Counted from the first letter of the stretch, positions 48,734 through 58,571 are shown. The stretch: DNA of 64,000 nucleotides from Burkholderia sp. 4M9327F10 (GCF_005503145.1 NZ_SCNV01000005.1:62001-126000); one strand, 5' to 3'. Program-made: numbers and translations. Notes: generated by a model not told the origin, from the sequence alone.

Positions 48734-49987
48734 TTATGGTAAAGATGCTTCTACAAGTTCTATCCAGTGGCGCACCGGCGTGCGCCCGGCGCCGTCCAGA
48801 TGCATCTGGCAGCCGATATTGGCCGTGACGATCAGCTCCGGCTTGCCGCTTTCCAGCGCGTCGAGCCGGTTGTTGCGTAACCTTTGCGCAAGCTCGGGCT
48901 GGGTAATCGAATACGTGCCTGCCGAGCCGCAGCACAGATGGCCGTCGGGCACGGCGGTGAGATCGAAGCCGAGTTGTTGCAGGATCGACTCGACCGCGCC
49001 GCCCAGCTTCTGCGCATGCTGCAACGTGCAGGGGCAGTGAAACGCGATTCTGCGCGGGGCTGGTTCGTTCGGCAGCTTCACCTCGCTAGTCGCCTCCCGC
49101 GTTTGCAGGTGGTCGAGCGGCTCGCCGGCCAGCACTTCGACCAGGTCGCGCGCGAGTTCGCTGACCCGCTGCGCTTTTGACGCATAGCGCGAATCGTCGC
49201 GCAGCAAGTGTCCATATTCCTTGACGAACGCGCCGCAGCCGCTCGCGGTTTGTACGATGGCCTCGGCGCCGGCCTCGATGGCGGGCCACCACGCGTTGAT
49301 ATTGCGCCGTGCCCGCGCAAGACCTGTCTCCTGCGCGTTCAGATGATAATCGGTTGCACCGCAACAGCCCGCATTTCCGACATTGACGATGCTGATGCCG
49401 AGCCGGTCGAGCACGCGCGCGGCGGCCGCGTTGGTGTTCGGCGACAGTGTGGGTTGCACGCAGCCTTCGAGCATCAGCATTTTGCGCGGATGCCGTGGCG
49501 CGGGCCGCTCTTTGGCGCTCCCGCTGCGCGCTGGAATTTTAGGTCCAAGCGCGGCGGGAAGAAACGGCCGCATCGCACGGCCTGTTTTTACGAGCGCGTC
49601 AAATACCGCGGGATGCGGGATCGCACGACGCAAAGCCTCGCGCAGCAGGCGTTCGGACGCGGGCCTCTTGATGCGCCTCTCGAGCTCGGCGCGGCCTATG
49701 TCGAGCAACGCGTGATAGGTGACACCGGACGGGCAGGTGGTTTCGCAATTGCGGCACGTGAGGCAGCGGTCGAGGTGCAACTGGGTTTTCTGGGTGACCG
49801 GCTCGCCTTCCAGCATCTGCTTGATCAGATAGATACGCCCGCGCGGGCCATCGAGTTCATTGCCGAGCAGTTGATACGTGGGGCAGGTCGCGTTGCAGAA
49901 GCCGCAGTGCACGCACGAGCGCAGAATCTGCTCGGCTTCGTCCGCGCGCGACAGGGTTTTGGCGGCGTCGCTGAGATTGGTTTGCAT
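48734..49987 (-). CDS. glcF: Glycolate oxidase iron-sulfur subunit
   Basis: The 417-residue subunit carries two 4Fe-4S clusters near the N-terminus: Cys25, 28, 31 and 35 (CVHCGFCNATCP) and Cys75, 78, 81 and 85 (CLTCRNCETTCP). Two CCG domains follow (GCVQP...GNAGCCG and HCPCTLQHAQ...LCCGSAG), which may bind a further cluster or heme. It passes electrons from GlcD/GlcE to the quinone pool at the membrane. It lies 103 bases downstream of glcE. Confidence 0.95.
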   Translation of the reverse strand: MQTNLSDAAKTLSRADEAEQILRSCVHCGFCNATCPTYQLLGNELDGPRGRIYLIKQMLEGEPVTQKTQLHLDRCLTCRNCETTCPSGVTYHALLDIGRAELERRIKRPASERLLREALRRAIPHPAVFDALVKTGRAMRPFLPAALGPKIPARSGSAKERPAPRHPRKMLMLEGCVQPTLSPNTNAAAARVLDRLGISIVNVGNAGCCGATDYHLNAQETGLARARRNINAWWPAIEAGAEAIVQTASGCGAFVKEYGHLLRDDSRYASKAQRVSELARDLVEVLAGEPLDHLQTREATSEVKLPNEPAPRRIAFHCPCTLQHAQKLGGAVESILQQLGFDLTAVPDGHLCCGSAGTYSITQPELAQRLRNNRLDALESGKPELIVTANIGCQMHLDGAGRTPVRHWIELVEASLP

Positions 49988-50090
49988 GCTGTTGTCGCCT
50001 TGGAAATTTGCGTTTGGGCTTGGCGGGCGGTTATGGCGGATGGCGGATCGGAACGCTGTGAGTCATGAGGCGCGATCCGCAATCCGGCAA

Positions 50091-51167
50091 TCACAAGTCC
50101 GCGTAAAGCCGGCCCGGATTGAAGATGCCGCGCGGATCGAGCTGCTGCTTGACCTGTCTATGAAACCGCAGCAGCGCAGGCGCTAACGGTGCGAACGGCT
50201 CGGACAGGTCGGTCGCGCCATCCGGCGTAAAGCACGTTGCATGACCGCCTGCCGCGCGCGCGATCTGACGAATCGCCGTCGCGGGCGCATCGCTTTTGAG
50301 CCAGCGTTGCGCGCCGGCCCAGTCGAGCAGGCTGTCGCCCGGCAAATCGACAAGCGGTGAGGCATTCGGCAAAGACAATCGCCACAACGGACGCGAATCG
50401 TCGAAAAACGCGAGACGCCGCTCACGTAAATCGCGCCAGAAATTCAGGTCGAGTTCCGTTCCGCCGATGTGATCGAGTGCCGAGGCCACCGATCCAGTCC
50501 CGCCTTCGAGCCGCACGTGCAGTCGGCCACCCACGTAACACGCGCCGCTCACCGGCAGCACCGCGCGGCGCCACGCCGACAGGTTGCGTAGCGCTTCGCT
50601 TGCGGCGAGTTCGAGCGTCAAGCTGCCGACGGAGCGCGGTTTCGGCAGCACTTTCAATGACACCTCGGTGATAAGGCCAAGACAGCCGAAGCTGCCAGCC
50701 AGTAGACGAGACACATCATAGCCCGCCACGTTTTTCATCACCTCGCCGCCAAAGCGCAGATGTTTTGCTTGTCCGGTGATCACCCGGCAGCCCAGCACGA
50801 AGTCGCGTACCGCACCCGACCACGGACGGCGTGGACCCGCCAGTCCGGCCGCTACCATGCCGCCGACGGTCGCCGCGCCGTCGAACGTGGGCGGTTCGCA
50901 CGGCAGCATCTGGCCGGCGGCGTCGAGAGCCGCATTCAGATCATCGACCGGCGTGCCCGCGCGCGCGGTGATCACGAGTTCGGTCGGGTCGTAGCTGACA
51001 ATGCCTCGATGCGAACGCGTGTCGAGCACCGCGCCCGCTACCTTGCGGCCAAGAAAAGACTTGCTGTTGCCGCCGCGAATGGCGAGCGGCGTGCGCTTTA
51101 CGAACGCGTGCTCGACTTCGGTGACGAGCCGTTCGCTGTCGTCCATTGAGTGGGCTTCGATCAACAT
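50091..51167 (-). CDS. glcE: Glycolate oxidase FAD-binding subunit GlcE
   Basis: The 358-residue subunit has a PCMH-type FAD domain (PLAIRGGNSKSFLGRK, CEPPTFDGAATVGGMVAAGL, VMKNVAGYDVSRLLAGSFG) and ends FNPGRLYADL. With GlcD and GlcF it forms glycolate dehydrogenase. The start at 51167 shares one base with the glcD stop (TAATG), so translation is coupled. The frame is open for another 80 codons upstream, but that part is antisense-like and overlaps glcD. Confidence 0.95.
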   Translation of the reverse strand: MLIEAHSMDDSERLVTEVEHAFVKRTPLAIRGGNSKSFLGRKVAGAVLDTRSHRGIVSYDPTELVITARAGTPVDDLNAALDAAGQMLPCEPPTFDGAATVGGMVAAGLAGPRRPWSGAVRDFVLGCRVITGQAKHLRFGGEVMKNVAGYDVSRLLAGSFGCLGLITEVSLKVLPKPRSVGSLTLELAASEALRNLSAWRRAVLPVSGACYVGGRLHVRLEGGTGSVASALDHIGGTELDLNFWRDLRERRLAFFDDSRPLWRLSLPNASPLVDLPGDSLLDWAGAQRWLKSDAPATAIRQIARAAGGHATCFTPDGATDLSEPFAPLAPALLRFHRQVKQQLDPRGIFNPGRLYADL

Positions 51168-52666
51168 TAGAAGCGCTCCAGTTCGGGAAAGGGCAGTGCG
51201 CCGCGATGGACATGCATGGAGCCGAATTCCGCGCAACGGTGCAAGGTCGGCACGTTCTTGCCGGGATTGAGCAATGCCCCAGGGTCGAACGCGGCCTTCA
51301 GCGCGTGGAAGAACGTGAGTTCGTCGGCATTGAACTGCGCACACATCTGGTTGATCTTTTCGCGGCCCACGCCGTGTTCGCCGGTGATGCTGCCGCCGAC
51401 CGCGACGCACAGTTCGAGAATTCGCGCGCCGAGCGCTTCGGCGCGTTCGGTTTCGCCGGAAGCGTTCGCATCGAAAAGGATCAGCGGATGCATGTTGCCG
51501 TCGCCGGCATGGAACACGTTAGCGACCTGCAAGCCGTATTCCTCCGAGAACTGCGCAATGCTCTTCAGCACGCGCGGCAATTCGCGGCGCGGAATCGTGC
51601 CGTCCATGCAGTAGTAGTCAGGCGAGATGCGGCCTACCGCAGGAAACGCGTTTTTGCGGCCGGCCCAGAAACGTTGCCGCTCGGCTTCGTCTCTAGCGAC
51701 GCGGATGTCGGTCGCGCCCGCTTCGCGCAAAAGCGCTTCCACGCGCTCGACGTCTTCATACACGTCGCTTTCCGCGCCGTCCACTTCGCATATCAGAATG
51801 GCTTCGGCGTCGACTGGATAACCCGCGTGGATGAAGTCTTCCGCCGCGCGTATCGCGAGGTTGTCCATCATTTCGAGGCCGCCGGGAATCACCCCCGCGC
51901 CGATGATGCGAGCCACCGCCGCGCCTGCTTGTTCGACATTGTCGAAACTCGCGAGTAGCGCTCTCGCGACGGGCGGCTTCGTAAGCAGCTTCACCGTGAC
52001 TTCGGTGACGATGCCGAGCATGCCTTCAGAGCCTGTAAAAAGCGCCAGAAAATCGAATCCTGGTGCATCTAGTGCGTTCGAGCCAAGCGTGATGCGCTCG
52101 CCGTCGATAGTGAGAATTTCGAGCTTCAGGATGTTGTTGACGGTCAGCCCGTACTTCAGGCAATGCACGCCGCCCGCATTCTCAGCCACATTGCCGCCGA
52201 TCGAACAGGCGATCTGTGATGAAGGGTCCGGCGCGTAGTAGAGCCCATGCGGCGCCGCGGCCTGCGATATCGCGAGGTTGCGCACGCCGGGCTGCACGCG
52301 CGCAATGCCCGCCTCGGGATCGACTTCGAGGATTCGATTGAAGCGCGCCATCACGAGCAGAATGCCTTTCTCGAGCGGCAATGCGCCGCCCGACAATCCA
52401 GTGCCCGCGCCGCGCGCAACGACCGGAATCTTCCACTCGCTTGCGAATTTGAGCAGTGTTTGCACCTGATCGACGTTCTGGGGCAGCGCGACGAGCATAG
52501 GCGTCGTGCGATAAGCGGCGAGCCCGTCGCATTCGAACGGGCGCAGGTCTTCCTGTTCGTGCAACACCTCCAGATCGGGAATCAGCGATTGCAGATGCTT
52601 GACAACGCGACTTTTGTCATGCGTCGCGAGAGCGCCGTCTACGCTTTCGTCATAGTGATAGCTCAT
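51167..52666 (-). CDS. glcD: Glycolate oxidase catalytic subunit GlcD
   Basis: The 499-residue flavoprotein oxidises glycolate (and D-lactate) to glyoxylate. Its FAD domain shows PVVARGAGTGLSGGALPL, YYAPDPSSQIACSIGGNVAE and HCLKYGLTVNN. The substrate domain shows VANVFHAGDGNMHPLILFD and SITGEHGVGREK. It is the first gene of the operon. The promoter region upstream holds two GlcC-type operators at 52799 and 52906, with the regulator gene divergent. Confidence 0.95.
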   Translation of the reverse strand: MSYHYDESVDGALATHDKSRVVKHLQSLIPDLEVLHEQEDLRPFECDGLAAYRTTPMLVALPQNVDQVQTLLKFASEWKIPVVARGAGTGLSGGALPLEKGILLVMARFNRILEVDPEAGIARVQPGVRNLAISQAAAPHGLYYAPDPSSQIACSIGGNVAENAGGVHCLKYGLTVNNILKLEILTIDGERITLGSNALDAPGFDFLALFTGSEGMLGIVTEVTVKLLTKPPVARALLASFDNVEQAGAAVARIIGAGVIPGGLEMMDNLAIRAAEDFIHAGYPVDAEAILICEVDGAESDVYEDVERVEALLREAGATDIRVARDEAERQRFWAGRKNAFPAVGRISPDYYCMDGTIPRRELPRVLKSIAQFSEEYGLQVANVFHAGDGNMHPLILFDANASGETERAEALGARILELCVAVGGSITGEHGVGREKINQMCAQFNADELTFFHALKAAFDPGALLNPGKNVPTLHRCAEFGSMHVHRGALPFPELERF

Positions 52667-52798
52667 TGGGGTCTCCTCGTGCGACAGTCAGCTTTTTCTG
52701 ACAAGACTAGACAGGGTGGCCGCTTGTAGCAGTTGTGGGCCTCTGGCGCTAGCGCGATTGTCGCGGCTGCGAAGCCTACTGTCGACGGTGTTTGCAGG

Positions 52799-52809
52799 TG
52801 GTCGTACCA
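52799..52809. promoter_or_regulatory. GlcC-type operator core near glcD
   Basis: TGGTCGTACCA is a palindrome around one base, lying in the glcD-glcC intergenic region 133 bases from the glcD start. The same core occurs upstream of the permease at 55721. Confidence 0.6.
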
Positions 52810-52905
52810 GTTTTTAAAATGACAAGCGACACAAAAGCAACTCAAAGCCTGTACGGTAGCGACAGTTCGTGGAGAAAGGCCGCCTCGCGTGTTAGCATAC
52901 GAAAT

Positions 52906-52916
52906 TGGTCATACCA
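52906..52916. promoter_or_regulatory. GlcC-type operator core near glcC
   Basis: TGGTCATACCA lies 18 bases before the glcC start codon, where bound GlcC could repress its own gene. It equals the reverse complement of the two cores at 29603 and 29706. Confidence 0.6.
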
Positions 52917-52933
52917 GATAAAGAGCGCACGAA

Positions 52934-53692
52934 ATGGATCAGGAAGACGCCAGACAAGTCGCCGACGTGGTGGCGGAACGGATCGAACGACTTATTGTCG
53001 ACGGGGTGCTCAAGACCGGGCAGGCATTGCCTTCGGAGCGCCGCCTCACCGAAAAGCTCGGCGCGTCACGTACCGCGTTGCGCGAAGGGCTGAAGCTGTT
53101 GCGTGCGCGCGGCATTATCGAGACATCGCACGGCAAGGGGTCTTTCGTCGCGAGGCTCACGGCGAAGCCGTCCCTCTCGCCGATGATGCACCTCCTTGGC
53201 TCGCAGCCTCGCACGCTTTACGATCTCTTCGAAGTGCGCGGCATGCTCGAGGCGGAATCGGCAAGACTCGCGGCATTACGCGGCACGGCCGCCGACTTCG
53301 TACTGATCACGCGGCGCTACGACGAAATGCTGGCCGCGCACGGCGAGGAAGCGAGCGCGTCGCAACACGCGCGGCTCGATCACGCTTTTCACCTCGCAAT
53401 TTGCGAGGCGTCGCATAACCCAGTGCTCGTGCATACGTTGAGTTCGCTCACCGATCTCCTGCTGAGTTCTGTGTTTGCATCGGTCAACAACCTCTATCAT
53501 CGCGCACCGCAAAAGCGGGTGATCGACCGCCAGCACGCGCGCCTCTACAGTGCCGTAACTGGCAAGCTGCCCGAGCAGGCGCGCAAGGCAGCGGCCGAAC
53601 ACATCGCAAGCGTGTGTGCAAATCTTCGGGAAATCGAGCAGGAAGAGCAGCGACTCGTGCGCGCGACGTTGCGACTCGAAGGTTGGGATTGA
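52934..53692 (+). CDS. glcC: FadR/GlcC-family transcription regulator
   Basis: The 252-residue GntR-superfamily protein has a winged helix at 1-75 (GQALPSERRLTEKLGASRTA, IETSHGKGSFVARL) and an FCD ligand domain (YDLFEVRGMLEAESARLAAL, LDHAFHLAICEASHNPVLVH, DRQHARLYSAV), with His and Asp positions for metal-linked acid binding. It is divergent from glcDEFGB, as in E. coli. Glycolate or a related hydroxy acid is the likely ligand. Six TGGTNNTACCA sites near three promoters in the window are its probable targets. LldR-type control by lactate is the main alternative. Confidence 0.85.
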   Translation: MDQEDARQVADVVAERIERLIVDGVLKTGQALPSERRLTEKLGASRTALREGLKLLRARGIIETSHGKGSFVARLTAKPSLSPMMHLLGSQPRTLYDLFEVRGMLEAESARLAALRGTAADFVLITRRYDEMLAAHGEEASASQHARLDHAFHLAICEASHNPVLVHTLSSLTDLLLSSVFASVNNLYHRAPQKRVIDRQHARLYSAVTGKLPEQARKAAAEHIASVCANLREIEQEEQRLVRATLRLEGWD

Positions 53693-53796
53693 TATTGGTA
53701 CTGTGTAGGTGCGGCTCGATCTTGCCAGCGATGAGGGCCAAAGGGTAGGGTGGGGCGAAGGCCCCGCCTATATGAGGCCCTCGCTCGACGCCAGCG

Positions 53797-55437
53797 TCAA
53801 TGCGGCAGGGTCGGGATCATCCATGTCAACACATGTTGCTGCATGAACACCAGAACGCCGAGCAGCAGGGTGAGAAATACGCTATGCCAGAAGGTTCGTG
53901 CAAACACGATGCCTTCCTTGCCCTTGAGCTCGGTCGTCGATACGCCAGTCGCGATGTTCTGCGGCGAAATCATCTTTCCCATCACACCGCCCGACGAATT
54001 GGTCGCGGCCATGAGCACGGGATCGAGACCCACCTGGCGTGCGGCCACCACCTGAAGATTGCCGAACAGCGCATTGCCCGATGTGTCGCTGCCAGAGAGG
54101 AACACTGCAATCCAGCCAAGCGATGCAGAGACAAGCGGAAACAGCGCGCCTGTCGATGCGACGCCGATGCCTAGCGTGTAGCTCATGCCCGAATAGTTCA
54201 ACAGGTAGGCGAGGCCCACGATCATCATGACTGTGATAATCGCGATGCGCGTCTGACGCCACGTCTTCAAGACGCATTCGAAGAAGCTGCCGACACCCGT
54301 GCGGGTCCACGCGGCCGTGATCAGCGCGGCAACCAGAATGGCCGTTCCTGTTCCCAACGGCTGGAAGTCCCATACGGCCGCATAAGGCTTGTTATACAGC
54401 GTCACGAAGACAGCATTGTGCAAGCCCGGCCACTGCACCTTGATGTCGCCGATCGAGGCGATGTTGGCATGGACCCAGAAGATGACCACCACGGATACCA
54501 CGATCCACGGCAGCCAGCCGCCATAACCGACGCGCGTACCGTTGCTTTCGATGCCTGCGCTGCGTACGACCGCGAACTCAGGGTCGGGCTCGGGATGCCA
54601 AACCTTCAGGAAGGCAATGGTTACGACCAGCGACGTCAGCGACGATAGGACATCCGTCAGTTGATAGCCGAGATAGTTGGACGTCAGAAACTGCGCAAGC
54701 GCGAAGCTTCCACCAGACACAAGGAGCGCCGGCCAGAGTTTCCTGATCGAACGGAATCCGGCGTAGGCGCCGACCACGTAAAAGGGAAGAAGCAGTGCGA
54801 ACAGGGGCAACTGCCGACCGACCATTGCGGCAAGCGTGGGAGCGGGCAGCGACGTCACGGCACCAAGCACCGTAATCGGTACACCGAGCGCACCGAAAGC
54901 GACGGGCGCGGTATTGAAGATCAGTGTAAACGTGAGTGCTTCGAGCGCCGGAAAGCCGAGGCCGACTAGAAGCGCGCTCGTAATCGCGACCGGCGTGCCA
55001 AAGCCCGAGATGCCTTCGAGCAGGCATCCGAAGGAAAAGGCGACCACCAGTAGCACAAGACGCCGGTCATCGGGCAGATGGTCCAGCATCCACTGCCGGA
55101 ACTGGTCGAAGCGTCCCGACTTCACTGCAATGTTATAAAGCAGAAGTGCGTTGACCACGATCCACATCACGGGTACCAGCGCGAGCGCCATGCCCGCTGC
55201 GACCGAATTCAGGGCGATGCCAACGGGCATGCCCCACACCCCTGTCGCAATTGCAATGCCGGCGATCAAACCGCCCAACGAGGCCTGCCATGCCGGACGG
55301 CGAAGCACGCCGAGCATGACGAGGGCGACCGCGATTGGCACGGCCGCGGCGAGGAACGAGAGCAGAAGGGAGTTCCCGACCGGCGTGAGCGGCTGCGAGA
55401 AAAGTACCCCTGGAGGAACGACTGCTGAAGTTGCCAT
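53797..55437 (-). CDS. glcA: Glycolate/lactate permease of the glc locus
   Basis: The 546-residue LctP-family permease has more than ten spans and should import glycolate and lactate by proton symport. Signature pieces are PVAITSALLVGLGFPALEAL, NTAPVAFGALGVPITVLGAV and LNYSGMSYTLGIGVASTGAL. The start ATG 55437 (MATSAVVPPGVLFSQPLTPV) matches the start of the paralogue at 30136; the frame runs open upstream without support. It converges on glcC and is transcribed from its own promoter, which has operator cores at 55615 and 55721. Confidence 0.9.
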   Translation of the reverse strand: MATSAVVPPGVLFSQPLTPVGNSLLLSFLAAAVPIAVALVMLGVLRRPAWQASLGGLIAGIAIATGVWGMPVGIALNSVAAGMALALVPVMWIVVNALLLYNIAVKSGRFDQFRQWMLDHLPDDRRLVLLVVAFSFGCLLEGISGFGTPVAITSALLVGLGFPALEALTFTLIFNTAPVAFGALGVPITVLGAVTSLPAPTLAAMVGRQLPLFALLLPFYVVGAYAGFRSIRKLWPALLVSGGSFALAQFLTSNYLGYQLTDVLSSLTSLVVTIAFLKVWHPEPDPEFAVVRSAGIESNGTRVGYGGWLPWIVVSVVVIFWVHANIASIGDIKVQWPGLHNAVFVTLYNKPYAAVWDFQPLGTGTAILVAALITAAWTRTGVGSFFECVLKTWRQTRIAIITVMMIVGLAYLLNYSGMSYTLGIGVASTGALFPLVSASLGWIAVFLSGSDTSGNALFGNLQVVAARQVGLDPVLMAATNSSGGVMGKMISPQNIATGVSTTELKGKEGIVFARTFWHSVFLTLLLGVLVFMQQHVLTWMIPTLPH

Positions 55438-55614
55438 TGCGTCTCCTATGTGCGTCCCTGGTCTGGCGAACCGGGGGCCGATATATGTTCGTCTTCGGCG
55501 AGGGTATTGTTGCAACGCCGTCTGTTTCAACGGGACGTGATGCTGGTTGCCCAATGCCCCAAGCGTGGCGCATTCTTGCAGCAACTCCTACGCAGTGTCC
55601 ATATACGCGAAGGC

Positions 55615-55625
55615 TGGTAATACCA
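55615..55625. promoter_or_regulatory. GlcC-type operator core, proximal
   Basis: TGGTAATACCA lies 178 bases upstream of the permease start and fits the shared TGGTNNTACCA core. Confidence 0.5.
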
Positions 55626-55720
55626 GTTTTTATTAGAGTCTGGTTGAGCGAGAAACGCAAACGCCAGTCTGCGCACGCATCGCTGGCTTCTAGGCAGCCC
55701 CGGCGTTGCTTGTTTTGCGG

Positions 55721-55731
55721 TGGTCGTACCA
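55721..55731. promoter_or_regulatory. GlcC-type operator core, distal
   Basis: TGGTCGTACCA is identical to the site at 52799. It lies about midway between the permease and the chemoreceptor genes and could affect either. Confidence 0.5.
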
Positions 55732-55909
55732 GTTTGCGCCGCGTTTGCCCGAGAAAATATTTATGCGTTGAGCCGCGGCGTCAAACAATCAACACGCGTA
55801 GCACGGAATCGTCGATTTTTTCGGGAGCGGCGCTAAAGATTTCGCACCATTGTCCGTTAAGCGGCGCAGTGACCAGATGTTGATGCACGACTCAACCAAC
55901 GGAGCGCCC

Positions 55910-57460
55910 ATGAGATTGTCATTTCGTCAGAAGCTGTGGCTTCCCCTGATCTTGAGCATGGTGCTCATCTTTATTTTGTCGATTCTCGACGCTTACAGAA
56001 TTCGGGAAATCCGCTATGAAGAACGAAAAACGGACCTCGTTCATGCGACGCAGCTGGCCGTTGCGATAGTCAAGTCATTCGCCGACGAGGCCGCAGCAGG
56101 AAAGATCAGCATGGATCAGGCAAAGGAGCGGGCTCTGGCTGCAGTCGCGGCGATGCGTTACGGTCAGGGAGGCACGGGCTACTTCACACTACTTAATTTC
56201 GAACCGGTGATCCTGATGCATCCGTTTCATCGGGAAATGCAAGGCAAGAACGTGAATGGTTACAAAGATCCGAACGGCGTCGCGCTGTATCACGATACCG
56301 TTGCGGCGGTCCAGCGCGACGGAGGTGGGTTCGTCAGTTATTCGTTTACGAAACCGGGCGCTACGGGGTTATTTCCGAAGGTCGCTTATGCGGCAGCCTA
56401 CGGCCCGTGGAACTGGATCCTGCAGACCGGTGCCTACCTCGATGACATCGACGCAGCGTTTCGCGCTTCTTTGTATCTGAGCCTCACCGTCTTGCTCGTC
56501 GCTGCGGCGGCGCTTGCTGGCGTGGTGATCTGGATCAACCGCGGCATTCTGCGCTTGCTGGGCGGAGACCCCGCCTACGCCGTTCATATCGCCAGTTGCA
56601 TTGCGGAAAACGATATGAGCGTAGTTGTCGAGACTACAAGGAATGACGATCGCAGCCTGCTCCATTCGATGAAGCGCATGCAGCAGCAACTCAGTGCCAC
56701 GATCCGCACGATTCACGAATCCAGTGAGTCGATCGTTTCGGCCGTATCGGAAATTGCCACGGGTAATCAGGACCTCTCGCAGCGAACCGAAGAGCAGGCC
56801 GCATCGCTGCAGGAAACGGCGTCCAGCATGGAGGAGTTGACATCGACGGTCACTCATAATGCCAACAATGCGCGGCAGGCGAGCCACGTCGCGACCGCCG
56901 CAATGGAAACCGCCCAGCGCGGGGGGGGCGTCGTGCAAAAGGTCATCGAAACGATGAGCGGCATCAATACAAGCTCGGAGCATATCGCCGATATCGTCGG
57001 CACAATCGAGAGCATTGCATTCCAGACGAACATTCTTGCGCTGAACGCAGCCGTGGAAGCTGCCCGGGCCGGCGAACAGGGGCGCGGCTTTGCAGTAGTG
57101 GCGTCTGAGGTCCGGTCGCTTGCACAGCGTACGACGGCCGCGTCTAAAGAGATCAAGGATCTTATTCAGGACTCCGTCCAGCGCGTAAAGACAGGTGCTG
57201 AATTCGTGGGTGCGGCAGGAACGACGATGCAAGAAATCGTGCAGTCCGTGCAGCATGTCACGGACATCGTGAATGAGATTGCGGTGGCGGCGACCGAACA
57301 GAGCAAGGGAATTAGCCAGGTCAGCGAAGCCGTCAGCCAGATGGACACCGTCACGCAGCAGAATGCAGCGCTCGTCGAGCAGGTGGCCGCGGCGGCGTTC
57401 TCAGTGAAAACTCAAGCTGAGGATCTCCGTTCGACAGTCGCGCAATTCAAGCTGACGTGA
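55910..57460 (+). CDS. Methyl-accepting chemotaxis protein with a Cache sensor
   Basis: The 516-residue chemoreceptor has a first span (LWLPLILSMVLIFILSI), a periplasmic single-Cache domain (GGTGYFTLLNFEPVILMHPF, YGPWNWILQTGAYLDDIDAA), a second span (LYLSLTVLLVAAAALAGVV) and a cytoplasmic signalling hairpin with the tip FQTNILALNAAVEAARAGE. The start ATG 55910 has GGAG five bases upstream. Single-Cache receptors of this type often bind small carboxylates, and its place beside the glycolate locus makes hydroxy acids plausible ligands. That link is inferred from position only. No CheR docking pentapeptide is seen at the C-terminus. Confidence 0.9.
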   Translation: MRLSFRQKLWLPLILSMVLIFILSILDAYRIREIRYEERKTDLVHATQLAVAIVKSFADEAAAGKISMDQAKERALAAVAAMRYGQGGTGYFTLLNFEPVILMHPFHREMQGKNVNGYKDPNGVALYHDTVAAVQRDGGGFVSYSFTKPGATGLFPKVAYAAAYGPWNWILQTGAYLDDIDAAFRASLYLSLTVLLVAAAALAGVVIWINRGILRLLGGDPAYAVHIASCIAENDMSVVVETTRNDDRSLLHSMKRMQQQLSATIRTIHESSESIVSAVSEIATGNQDLSQRTEEQAASLQETASSMEELTSTVTHNANNARQASHVATAAMETAQRGGGVVQKVIETMSGINTSSEHIADIVGTIESIAFQTNILALNAAVEAARAGEQGRGFAVVASEVRSLAQRTTAASKEIKDLIQDSVQRVKTGAEFVGAAGTTMQEIVQSVQHVTDIVNEIAVAATEQSKGISQVSEAVSQMDTVTQQNAALVEQVAAAAFSVKTQAEDLRSTVAQFKLT

Positions 57461-58020
57461 AACATTGTGCCTTGCCATTGAGGACGGCGATCGGAACTGG
57501 GGCATTCATTGGCGCAGAAGCGACAAGGCGAGCAAAAGGCTCGTCATATCGCATAGGATTATGCTCCTCGCGGATTGCGGATTGCGGATTGCGGATTGCG
57601 GATTGCGGATTGCGGATTGCGGATTGCGGCTGCGGCTTGACGCAGGGCCGCACAGGTCCACGAGACGAAATTGGGCAGAACCGGCAGATACGGGAAATCG
57701 TATCATTTCTGATCTTGGGCACTTTGATGCCGTCGGCCTGCGAGTATCCACCTTCCTGTATTTCGTCACCGGCCGCATTGGGGGCGGGCATCTCATTGTG
57801 CCTTCTGAGCCTGCGGCTACCCCAAACCGAAAATCGGATGCGGTCCGTGCGTAGACCAACCGTGGGCTGCTCGGGTGCCGGGCTACGCCCCTTTCAGAAA
57901 ACCCTTTCGTCTAGCTCTTTGTCGATGGGCGAAGCGCGAGGTTACGCTGGATGTGTATGTCGCGCTACCGTGAGCGACATTGGCATTCGGGAGATGTCCC
58001 GCATGAACCCTGCGAATTCG
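57461..58020. other. Stretch with a heptamer repeat and no clear gene
   Basis: The 560 bases after the chemoreceptor gene contain the heptamer array and short frames without family signatures. Frames that cross the array translate it as a seven-residue repeat (SAIRNPQ), which does not look like a real protein. Confidence 0.4.
57571..57626 (+). repeat. Eight perfect copies of a 7-bp tandem repeat
   Basis: CGGATTG is repeated eight times without interruption, followed by CGGCTGCGG. Arrays like this change length by slippage. No intact gene contains it, so a role in phase variation is not evident; it is 110 bases past the chemoreceptor stop. Confidence 0.95.
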
Positions 58021-58272
58021 CTAGCGATGGCGACGACAGCTACCCAACCTATCAGCCGGGCGAAAAGCCTCCGCTAGGGCGCCTCTGGCGCAAGCCGTAT
58101 CGGCGACAATCGAGCCGCTGCCGAGATACTCTTCGAACGAACTCCAGAGAAGCCTGTCCACCACCGCGTCGTCGAGATCGTCTAGCCCCTTCCCGCGAAT
58201 CCAGCAGAGGGACTTCAGGGTTTGTATCGCGGCATCGATGATCGCGGCTTCGGAGGGTCTTGGTGTGTTCAT
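58021..58272 (-). CDS. Hypothetical small protein
   Basis: The 83-codon frame reads MNTPRPSEAAIIDAAIQTLK and LDDAVVDRLLWSSFEEYLGS, a helical, balanced composition that looks protein-like. The tail after RGALAEAFRPADRLG seems disturbed, so the C-terminus may be frameshifted. No ribosome binding site is evident and no family is recognised. Confidence 0.35.
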   Translation of the reverse strand: MNTPRPSEAAIIDAAIQTLKSLCWIRGKGLDDLDDAVVDRLLWSSFEEYLGSGSIVADTACARGALAEAFRPADRLGSCRRHR

Positions 58273-58377
58273 GATGACGTTTCGGCAGAACGCGCGCGGA
58301 CGTTAGCAAAATTTCATCTTTGCAATCCGTCACCTGTTCAACAGGCTTTCGCGATCTGCGTGCCCGCGTCGAAATGA

Positions 58378-58571
58378 TTACCGCGATGGCCCGGAATGTG
58401 TGGGAGCGCCCGAATTTTCTTCGGGCACCTCGATGCCGTGCGAGCGAATCAGCGCGATCGGTTCGCCCGTGGTGATCTCGAACCGGTAATCGCGCTGGGT
58501 TCCGGCCTTTCGCTCGTCGCATTCCACCAACTGCACGCTCTTGCCGTCCTCGCTGGCGCGCAGTCTCAATG
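58378..58571 (-). pseudogene. C-terminal gene fragment cut by IS6
   Basis: The frame entering from the IS6 end reads LRASEDGKSVQLVECDERKA, RDYRFEITTGEPIALIRSHG and IEVPEENSG before its stop. It looks like the last 60 residues of a real protein whose 5' part was removed by the IS insertion or a linked deletion. I do not recognise the family. Confidence 0.45.

Larger units (their letters stand above)
55438..55909. other. Divergent control region between permease and chemoreceptor
   Basis: These 470 bases separate two divergent genes and contain two operator cores. No gene is seen. The leader from 55630 to 55900 is moderately AT-rich and probably holds the chemoreceptor promoter. Confidence 0.45.

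Noticed and set aside
57571..57626. Possible CRISPR-like array
   Set aside because: The repeat is only 7 bp and has no spacers. It is a simple tandem repeat.
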